Shown here: piece after piece, positions 21,302 through 29,252 of the stretch | Position numbering within the stretch: position 1 is the stretch's first letter | Layout: the number at the start of each line of letters is the position of its first letter | NCBI GenBank assembly: GCA_035280245.1 | Contig: DATEGF010000366.1 | Location: 1-64,000, forward strand | Length of the DNA stretch: 64,000 nucleotides | DNA from: DASZHJ01 sp035280245 | Lineage (GTDB): Bacteria > Pseudomonadota > Alphaproteobacteria > ATCC43930 > CGMCC-115725 | Direction of reading: 5' to 3' | The notes under the pieces: model-generated | What the model was told of the DNA's origin: nothing | Database searches by the model: none | Seen by the model: only the letters and a program-made list of their open reading frames with translations | Translations under genes and position numbers: made by a program

Positions 21302-23142
21302 ACCACTTCGCCCACGCCATGCCATTCGGCGCGACCGTTCTTCCGGAAGGTGGCGCGTGGTTCCGTCTGTGGGCGCCGGCGCAAGAGAGGGTGCGGCTCG
21401 TCCTGGGCGAGGCAGGCGCCACGCGGCCGATGGAGCAACGGGAGGGCGGCTGGTTCGAGCACGTCGTCGCCGATGCACCGCCCGGAACGCCCTATCGCTT
21501 CGAACTCGCCGATGGCTTGAGGGTTCCCGATCCCGCCTCGCGCGCGCAGGCGGCCGACGTGCATGGAGCCAGCCTGGTCGTCGAGCCACAATCCTATACG
21601 TGGAAATACCCGGAATGGCAGGGCCGGCACTGGCGCGAGACGGTGCTCTATGAGGCGCACCTCGGTTGTTTCACGCCGGAGGGGACCTTCGACGGCGCGC
21701 GCCGAAAGCTCGATCACCTCGTCGCGCTCGGTGTAACCGCTCTCGAGCTGATGCCGATCGCGGCGTTCGAGGGCGAGCGCGGCTGGGGCTATGACGGCGT
21801 CCTGCTATTCGCGCCGCACCGCGCCTACGGAGCGCCGGACGATCTGAAGCGGCTCATCGACGAGGCGCACGAGCGGAACCTGATGGTGTTCCTCGACGTG
21901 GTCTATAACCACTTCGGCCCCAGCGGGAACTATCTGCACCTCTACGCGCCTCAGTTCTTTACCGAGCGGCATCGCACGCCCTGGGGAGCCGCGATCAACT
22001 TCGACGGCGCCAGGAGCGACGTGGCGCGTCAATTCTTCATTCACAACGCGCTCTACTGGCTCGAGGAATATCGGTTCGATGGGCTGCGGCTCGACGCGGT
22101 ACACGCGATCGCTGATGACGGGAAGCCCGATATCCTGACGGAGCTTGCGGCGACGGTGCGTGCGCGCTGCGGCCCGAGCCGTCACGTGCATCTCGTGCTC
22201 GAGAATGACGGCAATGAGAGCCGCCGCCTGAGAAGAGACTCTTGCGGAACCAGCTACGACGCTCAGTGGAATGACGACATGCACCATGCGACGCATGTCG
22301 CACTCACCGGCGAGGCGCAGGGCTATTACGTGGACTACGTCGACGACCCCGTCGGCCGATTGGCGCGCGCGCTCGCGGAAGGCTTCGCCTATCAGGGAGA
22401 GCGATCCCGGCATCGGAAGGATGTGCCGCGAGGCGAGCCCTGCGCGGATCTGCCGACCGTCGCGTTCGTCGACTTCTTGCAGAACCACGATCAAGTCGGG
22501 AACCGCGCGTTCGGCGAGCGTTTGGCATCGCTCGCGCCGCGCGAGGCGCTGGATGCGGTTACGCTTCTGTTGTTCCTCTCTCCGCACATTCCCATGCTAT
22601 TCATGGGTGAGGAATGGGGTTCGCGAACGCCGTTCTATTTCTTCAGCGACTTCCACGGCGATCTCGCGGTCGCGGTGCGCGATGGCCGCCGCCGGGAGTT
22701 CGCGAAATTCCCGGATTTCCAAGATCCGACGACGCGTGAGCGGATTCCCGATCCTAATGCGCGCGGAACCTTCGAAGCCTCGCGCCTCGATTGGAGGGAG
22801 TGCGATAGCGACACCGCGCGACGCCGGCTCGAGCGCGTGGTGTCGTTGCTGGCGCTCCGGCAGCGCGAGATCGTCCCTCGGATCGGGGCCTCGACAGGCA
22901 AGACCGCCCGCTATGAGGTGAGAGAGGGGCGCGCGCTTCGGGTGACGTGGCGCCTCGACGACGGCGCCCACCTCTCGGTCATCACGAACCTGTCGCAGCG
23001 ACCGCTCTCGAGGGTGACGTGGCCGATCGCGGGACGGGTGATCGCGACTGAGCCTACCGGCCTCGCCGTCGATGCACGACTCGAGCAGCTGCCGCCCTGG
23101 AGCGTGATTTGGACCCTCGCACCCCCGAACCACCGCCCGTAA
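21298..23142 (+). CDS. treZ: Malto-oligosyltrehalose trehalohydrolase
   Basis: Releases trehalose from the maltooligosyl-trehalose made by TreY. 614 residues with an N-terminal beta domain (FGATVLPEGGAWFRLWAPAQ), a GH13 barrel with Asp266 in GLRLDAVHAI, Glu302 in LVLENDGNESRR and Asp398 in LQNHDQVGN. The Glu-Asn-Asp-Gly-Asn-Glu segment is characteristic of TreZ and distinguishes it from GlgB. The start overlaps glgX by four bases and the end overlaps the MalQ-TreY gene by 34 bases. Assignment is secure, helped by TreY next door. Confidence 0.95.
   Translation: MNHFAHAMPFGATVLPEGGAWFRLWAPAQERVRLVLGEAGATRPMEQREGGWFEHVVADAPPGTPYRFELADGLRVPDPASRAQAADVHGASLVVEPQSYTWKYPEWQGRHWRETVLYEAHLGCFTPEGTFDGARRKLDHLVALGVTALELMPIAAFEGERGWGYDGVLLFAPHRAYGAPDDLKRLIDEAHERNLMVFLDVVYNHFGPSGNYLHLYAPQFFTERHRTPWGAAINFDGARSDVARQFFIHNALYWLEEYRFDGLRLDAVHAIADDGKPDILTELAATVRARCGPSRHVHLVLENDGNESRRLRRDSCGTSYDAQWNDDMHHATHVALTGEAQGYYVDYVDDPVGRLARALAEGFAYQGERSRHRKDVPRGEPCADLPTVAFVDFLQNHDQVGNRAFGERLASLAPREALDAVTLLLFLSPHIPMLFMGEEWGSRTPFYFFSDFHGDLAVAVRDGRRREFAKFPDFQDPTTRERIPDPNARGTFEASRLDWRECDSDTARRRLERVVSLLALRQREIVPRIGASTGKTARYEVREGRALRVTWRLDDGAHLSVITNLSQRPLSRVTWPIAGRVIATEPTGLAVDARLEQLPPWSVIWTLAPPNHRP
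23099..23102 (+). promoter_or_regulatory. Ribosome-binding site GGAG deciding the TTG start of the MalQ-TreY gene
   Basis: GGAG inside the end of treZ, six bases before a TTG at 23109. No ATG or GTG fits the start of the MalQ domain, so this site with a TTG codon is the best initiation signal. Confidence 0.5.
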
Positions 23143-26100
23143 GTGCGACGGCGAGGCTGGAGCGGCTCGCCCACACGCTCGGCATCGCGACGTCATACTG
23201 GGATGTCGACGGTCGGCACTGCATTCCCCCGCCCGAGACGATCGGTGCCGTCGCGCGATCGCTTGGCGTGTCTGCCGAGAGCGAGACGACAGCGCACCCC
23301 TTGCTTGACCCACAAAGGCCCGATCGCTTGTTGCCGCCGGTTCTGGTGGTACGAGACAACCAAGCGTCCATATCGATCGACTACCAGGTTTCTCCGCGGG
23401 CTCTCGCACGGGCTCCGCGGTGGCGCGTGATCGAGGAAAGGGGCGCCGTCTCGGAAGGAGAGATTGTCGCCGAGGATTTGGGCCGGCTGAAGGTACCGCC
23501 CCTGCCAGTGGGGTATCACCGGCTCGATCTGGAGGTAAGCGACGGCGAGGTCACCCGCGTCGTGACGATGCCGCTCATCGTGGTGCCCACGCGCGCGTTC
23601 CGACCAGATTTTCTCGAGGGCGACGGGCGTTGCTGGGGCATGGCGGTCCAGCTCTACGGCATCCGCTCGCGGCGCAACTGGGGCATCGGCGACTTCACCG
23701 ATCTTAGGCAGTTGATGCGAGGTGTCGCGCGGTTGGGCGGTGCCTTCGTGGGCGTCAATCCCTTGCACGCCCTGTTTCCCGCGCATCCCGACCACGTGAG
23801 TCCGTACTCGCCGAGCAGCCGGCTTTTCTATAACCCGCTCTACATCGACATCGAGGCGGTCGAGGAGTTTCGCGAGGACGCCGCCATCCGAGCCCACGTT
23901 GGCAGCGAAGACTTCCAGAAGCGGCTTCAAGCGCTGCGAGCCGCCGACCAGGTGCCCTACGTCGAGGTCGCTGGCGTGAAGACGCAGATTCTCCAGCAGC
24001 TCTATCGGAATTTTCGGGAACGGCATCTCGCGGTTCCCGGTGATCCGCGCGCCGAGACATTCCGATCGTTTCAGCATGGTCGTGGCGCAACGCTCCGACG
24101 CTTCGCGATCTTCCTCGCGCTCTCAGACCAGATGGTCGGGCGGGGCTTGCACGCGTGGCATCAGTGGCCGGCAGAGTACCGTGCCGGCGCGTCGGGGGCG
24201 CTCGCGGAATTCGAAAGCGCCCATCTGGAGGCGATCGAGTTCCACGAATACCTGCAGTGGCTGGCGGATCAGCAGCTCGGCCGGGTCCGAGCGACGGCGC
24301 GCTCGCTCCGCATGGGCATCGGCCTCTACCAGGATCTTGCGGTGGGGGTCGACGGCGGTGGCGAGGAAGTTTGGGAGCGGCCTGCCGCATTCGGTCCCGG
24401 GATGAGCGTGGGCGCGCCGCCGGACGCCTGGAACCCGCGCGGCCAGAATTGGGGCTTGCCGCCTTGGAATCCGATCGCGCTTCGCGCCGAAGGGTATCAG
24501 CCGTTCATCGACCTTCTGCGCGCCAACATGCGCCACGCGGGCGCGCTCAGGATCGACCACGTCATGGAGCTGACGCGCCTGTTCTGGATTCCAGCGAGCA
24601 AGGGCCCGGGCGAAGGGACCTACGTCGGATATCCCTTCGAGGATCTGCTGGGGATTCTCGCGCTCGAGAGCGTGCGCAACCGGTGCGTGGTCATTGGCGA
24701 GGACCTGGGCACCGTTCCCGAGGGCTTCCGCGAGCGCATGCACGACGCGGGTGTGCTGTCCTATCGGCTGCTCTATTTCGAGCAAGAGCCGGACGGCACA
24801 GCGCGCCAGCCCGAGCACTATCCGCGCGAGGCTGCCGTCGCCATCAGTACGCACGACCTGCCGCCGCTGTCGTCGTTCTGGTCCGGGGCCGACATCGCGC
24901 TTCGCGATACGCTCGACCTATGGCCTTCGCCGGAGCGGCGCGCCGTCAATGTCGCGGAGCGGCCGCGGCTTCGGGCGGCATTCGCGTCGGCCTTCCGAGG
25001 TGCGGGCCTCCTCCATGAGGCGCTGGCGGAGTCCGAGGTGCCCGTTATCGCGGCGCACGCCTTTCTCGCGCGCACGCCCTCTCGGATGCTGATCGTCAAT
25101 CCCGAGGACATTCTCGGCGAGATGCGGCAGGCCAACGTGCCCGGCACCGTCGACGAGCATCCGAACTGGCGGCACCGTCTTGCAGTCGACGTTGAGGATC
25201 TCTTTGCAGATCGACGGCTGTTGGACACCGTGCGCCAGCTCGGCGTCAGGTCTTTCGCCGGCCTCCTGGATTACGAGAGACCGGGCCCGAGTAGATCGCC
25301 GCGAACCCGCCCCGCCGTGCCTGGCGCCACCTACCGGATACAGCTCGATCGCAGCTTCACCTTCGATGACGCCGCGGGCCTGTTGCCCTATTTGAGCGCG
25401 CTCGGCATCACGCACCTCTATAGCTCGCCATGGCTCAAGGCGCGGGCCGGAACCACCCATGGCTACGACATTGTCGATCACAATCTGATCAATCCCGAGA
25501 TCGGCGACCCCGGCTCTCTCGGTCACCTGACCGCTGTGCTCGCGAGCCGCGGCATGGGGCACATCCTCGATTTCGTGCCGAACCATATGGTGGTCGGCCG
25601 CGCCGACAATGCCTGGTGGCTCGACGTCCTCGAATGGGGTCGCGCTTCCCCCTATGCCGAGTATTTCGACATCGACTGGGCGCCGCTGAAGCCGCAGCTG
25701 AATCAGAAAGTGCTGGTGCCGTTCCTCGGTGATCACTACGGCAAGGTGCTCGAGGCCAGCGAATTGACGCTGCGCTTCGACGTCGAGACCGGTAGCTTCA
25801 GCGTGTGGTATCACGAGCATCGCTTCCCGATCGCGATTGCTCACTATGGCCCCTTGATTCGCGCCGCGCTCGATCTCGCCGGCGCCGATCCTCATGCACC
25901 CGATCGCCCGTGGCAACGGTCGCTGGCGAGCCTCGCCAACAGCTTCGAGATCGTGGGCCGACGGAAGACCCGGAAGGATCGCGAGCGTGCGGCCGCACTC
26001 AAACTGGATCTCGCCACCCTCGCTCGGGCATCGCCCGAGGCGTCCGAGGCCCTTGCTCGCTCGGCGGGAGCTCTGAACGGGCGGGTGGGAGAGCCGGCTT

Positions 26101-28184
26101 CCTTCTTCATCTTGCATCGGCTGTTGGAGCGTCAAGCTTATCGCCTGGCGTTCTGGCATGTGTCCGCGGACGAGATCAACTATCGCCGCTTCTTCGACAT
26201 CAACGAGCTCGCGGGAATTCGCGTCGAGCGCGCGGAAGTGTTCGAGACCGTGCATCGCTTCATCGCGTCGCTGATTGCCAACGGCGATGTGCAGGGCTTG
26301 CGGATCGACCACGTCGACGGACTCTTCCATCCGCGCGAGTATTTGACGCGCTTGGTCGCGCTTGCCGGCGATCCCCCGCAATCCGCGGCGCCTCTCTATC
26401 TCGTCGTCGAGAAGATCCTGGCGGCGCACGAAGCGCTCCGCGAGACCTGGCCCGTCGCCGGTACCACCGGATACGACTTCCTCAATCAGGTGAATGCGCT
26501 GCTGCTGCATCCCGGCGGGGCTCACGCGCTCAGCCGCGCCTACCAGCGCTTCACGGGGCGCGAGGACGACTACGACGACGTCGTGCACACCTGCAAACGC
26601 CTGGTCATACAGGCGCTGCTCGGCAGCGAGCTCAACGTGCTCGCGCGCGAGTTCGATCGCATTGCCCAGCGCCATTGGCGGACGCGCGACCACACGCTCG
26701 AGACGCTGCGGGCAGCCTTGGTCGAGATCGCTGCGTGCTTTCCGGTCTATCGCACTTACGTCGCGCGGCGCGGCGCGCTGCCGGACGACCGCCGCGACAT
26801 CGCCTGGGCCGTGAGCCAGGCCCGCAAGCGCTGGCGCGGCCTCGGGCGGGAAGCGCTCGATTTCGTGGAGTCCGTGCTCACGACGGACCTGGTGCGGCCC
26901 GACGCCAAGTCCTATCGCCGTGCCGCGGTGATCCAGGCCGCCATGCGCTTTCAGCAGTACACGGCCCCGGTCATGGCGAAGGGTCTCGAGGACACTGCCT
27001 TCTACCGGTTCAACCGGCTGATCTCGTGCAACGAGGTCGGCGGCGATCCGCGGCAGGTCGGCCTCTCGATCGCCGCCTTCCACAACCGAAATCGCGAGCG
27101 GGCCCGGCGCTGGCCGCAAAGCATGTTGGCGACCGCTACGCACGACACCAAGCGCGGCGAGGACGCGCGGGCGCGGATCGACGTACTGTCGGAGATTCCG
27201 GGCGAATGGGACCGCGCCGCCCGTCGATGGGCCGCGCTCAACGGCCGCTGGAAGGTCGATCTGGACGATCGGCGGGCGCCCAGCCGGAACGACGAATACC
27301 TGCTCTACCAGGCGCTCATTGGCGCGTGGCCCGTAGAGCTCGACGAGGCACCCTTCGAGGCCGCGGGGCTCGCGGCATTCACCGCGCGCATCCAGGCCTT
27401 CATGGTTAAAGCCGCCCGCGAGGCGAAACTCGCGACTTCCTGGGCGAATCCAAGCAAGGACTATGAGCACGCCCTCGCGCAATTCGTCGCGCGCCTGCTC
27501 GATCCGGAATCGGGTAAGGTCTTCCTCTCGGATTTCCTGCCGCTGCAGTGTCGGATCGCGCGCATCGGCATGCTGAACAGCCTTGCTCAGCTCACCCTCA
27601 AGCTCACTTGTCCAGGGGTCCCCGACATCTATCAGGGCACCGAGCTTTGGGACCTGAGCCTGGTCGACCCGGACAACCGCCGCAGACCCGATTTCGACGC
27701 GCGGCGGCGGCTGTTGGCGGAGCTGATGCTCCTTGGCGCCCTGCCTGGTCCGGCGCGCGCCGAGCGGGTCGCCGGGCTCGTGGGAGGCTGGCGAGATGGG
27801 CGCATCAAGCTGCACGTCCTGGCGTCCCTGCTGCGGCTCAGGCGGGATCGGGAGGCGCTGTTTGCGGCGGGGACCTATCAGCCACTCGCCGCCGAGGGGG
27901 CCATGGCCGACCGGCTGGTCGCATTCACGCGCGAGGTCTCGAATGATTGCGTTGTCGTGGCCGTCGGGCGTCACCTCGCACCGTTCGTGCCGGTGGCCGA
28001 GGGCGCGCCAGCGCAGCACTCGTGGGAGGATACGTCGCTGTCGCTACCGCCCCGTCTCGAGGACGTGACTTGCGACGTAATCACCGGGCGCGAGATTCGC
28101 CCGACAGCGGGCGCCATCCTCGCGAGAGAGCTATTCTCGATTTTGCCGGTGGCGGTGCTGGTTGAGAGGCGAGCTGGTCCGTAG
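23109..28184 (+). CDS. treY: Fusion of 4-alpha-glucanotransferase (MalQ) with malto-oligosyltrehalose synthase (TreY)
   Basis: A 1691-residue two-enzyme protein. Residues 1 to about 735 are MalQ (amylomaltase): QLYGIRSRRNWGIGDF, nucleophile Asp483 in LRIDHVMEL, acid Glu531 in VIGEDLGTVP, and STHDLPPL. Residues about 738-1690 are TreY: ATYRIQLDRSFTFDDA, Asp1067 in LRIDHVDGLFHP, Glu1101 in LVVEKIL, Asp1346 in THDTKRGEDARARI. MalQ disproportionates short malto-oligosaccharides into longer chains; TreY turns the reducing end of such chains into a trehalosyl unit, so the fusion could recycle the stubs left by TreZ. There is no stop or frameshift at the junction. The start is a TTG with GGAG in front, inside treZ. 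The end is 12 bases from the convergent ROK kinase stop. Confidence 0.93.
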   Translation: MDPRTPEPPPVSATARLERLAHTLGIATSYWDVDGRHCIPPPETIGAVARSLGVSAESETTAHPLLDPQRPDRLLPPVLVVRDNQASISIDYQVSPRALARAPRWRVIEERGAVSEGEIVAEDLGRLKVPPLPVGYHRLDLEVSDGEVTRVVTMPLIVVPTRAFRPDFLEGDGRCWGMAVQLYGIRSRRNWGIGDFTDLRQLMRGVARLGGAFVGVNPLHALFPAHPDHVSPYSPSSRLFYNPLYIDIEAVEEFREDAAIRAHVGSEDFQKRLQALRAADQVPYVEVAGVKTQILQQLYRNFRERHLAVPGDPRAETFRSFQHGRGATLRRFAIFLALSDQMVGRGLHAWHQWPAEYRAGASGALAEFESAHLEAIEFHEYLQWLADQQLGRVRATARSLRMGIGLYQDLAVGVDGGGEEVWERPAAFGPGMSVGAPPDAWNPRGQNWGLPPWNPIALRAEGYQPFIDLLRANMRHAGALRIDHVMELTRLFWIPASKGPGEGTYVGYPFEDLLGILALESVRNRCVVIGEDLGTVPEGFRERMHDAGVLSYRLLYFEQEPDGTARQPEHYPREAAVAISTHDLPPLSSFWSGADIALRDTLDLWPSPERRAVNVAERPRLRAAFASAFRGAGLLHEALAESEVPVIAAHAFLARTPSRMLIVNPEDILGEMRQANVPGTVDEHPNWRHRLAVDVEDLFADRRLLDTVRQLGVRSFAGLLDYERPGPSRSPRTRPAVPGATYRIQLDRSFTFDDAAGLLPYLSALGITHLYSSPWLKARAGTTHGYDIVDHNLINPEIGDPGSLGHLTAVLASRGMGHILDFVPNHMVVGRADNAWWLDVLEWGRASPYAEYFDIDWAPLKPQLNQKVLVPFLGDHYGKVLEASELTLRFDVETGSFSVWYHEHRFPIAIAHYGPLIRAALDLAGADPHAPDRPWQRSLASLANSFEIVGRRKTRKDRERAAALKLDLATLARASPEASEALARSAGALNGRVGEPASFFILHRLLERQAYRLAFWHVSADEINYRRFFDINELAGIRVERAEVFETVHRFIASLIANGDVQGLRIDHVDGLFHPREYLTRLVALAGDPPQSAAPLYLVVEKILAAHEALRETWPVAGTTGYDFLNQVNALLLHPGGAHALSRAYQRFTGREDDYDDVVHTCKRLVIQALLGSELNVLAREFDRIAQRHWRTRDHTLETLRAALVEIAACFPVYRTYVARRGALPDDRRDIAWAVSQARKRWRGLGREALDFVESVLTTDLVRPDAKSYRRAAVIQAAMRFQQYTAPVMAKGLEDTAFYRFNRLISCNEVGGDPRQVGLSIAAFHNRNRERARRWPQSMLATATHDTKRGEDARARIDVLSEIPGEWDRAARRWAALNGRWKVDLDDRRAPSRNDEYLLYQALIGAWPVELDEAPFEAAGLAAFTARIQAFMVKAAREAKLATSWANPSKDYEHALAQFVARLLDPESGKVFLSDFLPLQCRIARIGMLNSLAQLTLKLTCPGVPDIYQGTELWDLSLVDPDNRRRPDFDARRRLLAELMLLGALPGPARAERVAGLVGGWRDGRIKLHVLASLLRLRRDREALFAAGTYQPLAAEGAMADRLVAFTREVSNDCVVVAVGRHLAPFVPVAEGAPAQHSWEDTSLSLPPRLEDVTCDVITGREIRPTAGAILARELFSILPVAVLVERRAGP

Positions 28185-28196
28185 CGCGCCGCGGGG

Positions 28197-29192
28197 TCAG
28201 GAGATCTGACTGCGGCTCTGCGCAGTCTCAAGGGCGAAGAGCGCGTTGCCGATCACGCCGGCATCGGCGCCGAGGTGCGACCGCACCACGCGAAGCGGCT
28301 TCAATGCGGCGGCAAGGGCGCGACGATCCAGCTCTCGCTCCGCGATCTCGATCAGGCCCGGCAATCCCTCGACCACGCCGCCGCCGAGGATGATGAGCTC
28401 GGGGTTGAGCGCATTCGCGATCACCGCGAGCGCGACCCCCAGTGCGGCGCCGGTCTCCTCGACGAGCGCGCGGGCGAGCGCGTCGCCTTGCGCCGCCGCC
28501 TGGCCGACCCGAGCGGCGGTGATCGCCTCGACCTTGCCGCCTGCCAGGCCCAAGAGAGCCGTGCCCGGTCCGGGCTCCGTGATGACTCGGCGCCGAGCCC
28601 TCTCGGCGATCGCCCAGCCACCCACGAAGGTCTCGACGCAGCCGCGGCTCCCACAGGTGCAGGGCAGGCCGTCCCGCTCGATCGTGACGTGGCCGATCTC
28701 GCCGGCGTTTCCGCTCGTGCCACGGACGAGCTCGCCGTCGATCACGATGCCAGCGCCGACGCCGGTGCCGGCAAAGAGGCAAACCAGGTTCTTGACGCCG
28801 CGACCGACACCACGGCGGCACTCGCCAAAGGTGATGGCCTGAACGTCGTTGAGCACAGCGACCGGTAATCGCAAGGCCGCTTCGAGCCGCGCGCGGATCG
28901 GAAAGTCCCGCCAGTCGAGGTTCGGCGCGCGGCGCACGACGCCGCTCTCGGGATCGACTTGGCCCGCGACGCCGATGCCGAGCGCGCGAACCGGCCGGCG
29001 AGCGTCCCGCAAATAGTGCGCTTTGAGCATCGAGACGATGGCCTCGACCACATGGTCCGGCCCGCGCTTTGCGTCGGTAGGCGTGCGCTGAGTCTCGGTG
29101 ATGCGTCCCTCGGTGTCCACGAGAGCCGCCTCGATCTTGGTGCCGCCGAGATCGACTCCGATCGCATAGCGTGGCTCAGCGACGCTCGCCAT
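28197..29192 (-). CDS. ROK family sugar kinase (glucokinase/fructokinase-like)
   Basis: ATP-dependent sugar kinase of the ROK family. It has the N-terminal phosphate loop GVDLGGTKIEAALVD, a DVQA segment in the hinge, and the zinc-binding ROK motif CTCGSRGCVETFVGG. There is no helix-turn-helix, so it is an enzyme and not a repressor. Two starts are possible, ATG 29192 (chosen, close to the conserved core) and ATG 29216. It is the last gene of a minus-strand block and meets the trehalose operon tail to tail. A glucokinase role, phosphorylating glucose released by the GH13 and MalQ enzymes, is a reasonable inference; fructose or N-acetyl sugars remain possible. Confidence 0.88.
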   Translation of the reverse strand: MASVAEPRYAIGVDLGGTKIEAALVDTEGRITETQRTPTDAKRGPDHVVEAIVSMLKAHYLRDARRPVRALGIGVAGQVDPESGVVRRAPNLDWRDFPIRARLEAALRLPVAVLNDVQAITFGECRRGVGRGVKNLVCLFAGTGVGAGIVIDGELVRGTSGNAGEIGHVTIERDGLPCTCGSRGCVETFVGGWAIAERARRRVITEPGPGTALLGLAGGKVEAITAARVGQAAAQGDALARALVEETGAALGVALAVIANALNPELIILGGGVVEGLPGLIEIAERELDRRALAAALKPLRVVRSHLGADAGVIGNALFALETAQSRSQIS

Positions 29193-29252
29193 CTGGTTGC
29201 GCAATCCCCAAGACATGATCGCGGAAAAGCCGAGGCAATTAATATGGGATGC

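Noticed and set aside
24918..28019. Very long open frame (over 1000 codons) on the minus strand opposite MalQ-TreY
   Set aside because: Antisense to a gene with complete catalytic motifs; the composition is Arg/Gly/Glu/Asp-rich as expected from a GC-rich complement, with no domain pattern.
28197..29216. ROK protein as a transcriptional repressor (NagC/Mlc-like)
   Set aside because: There is no N-terminal helix-turn-helix; the protein begins directly with the ATP-binding loop.
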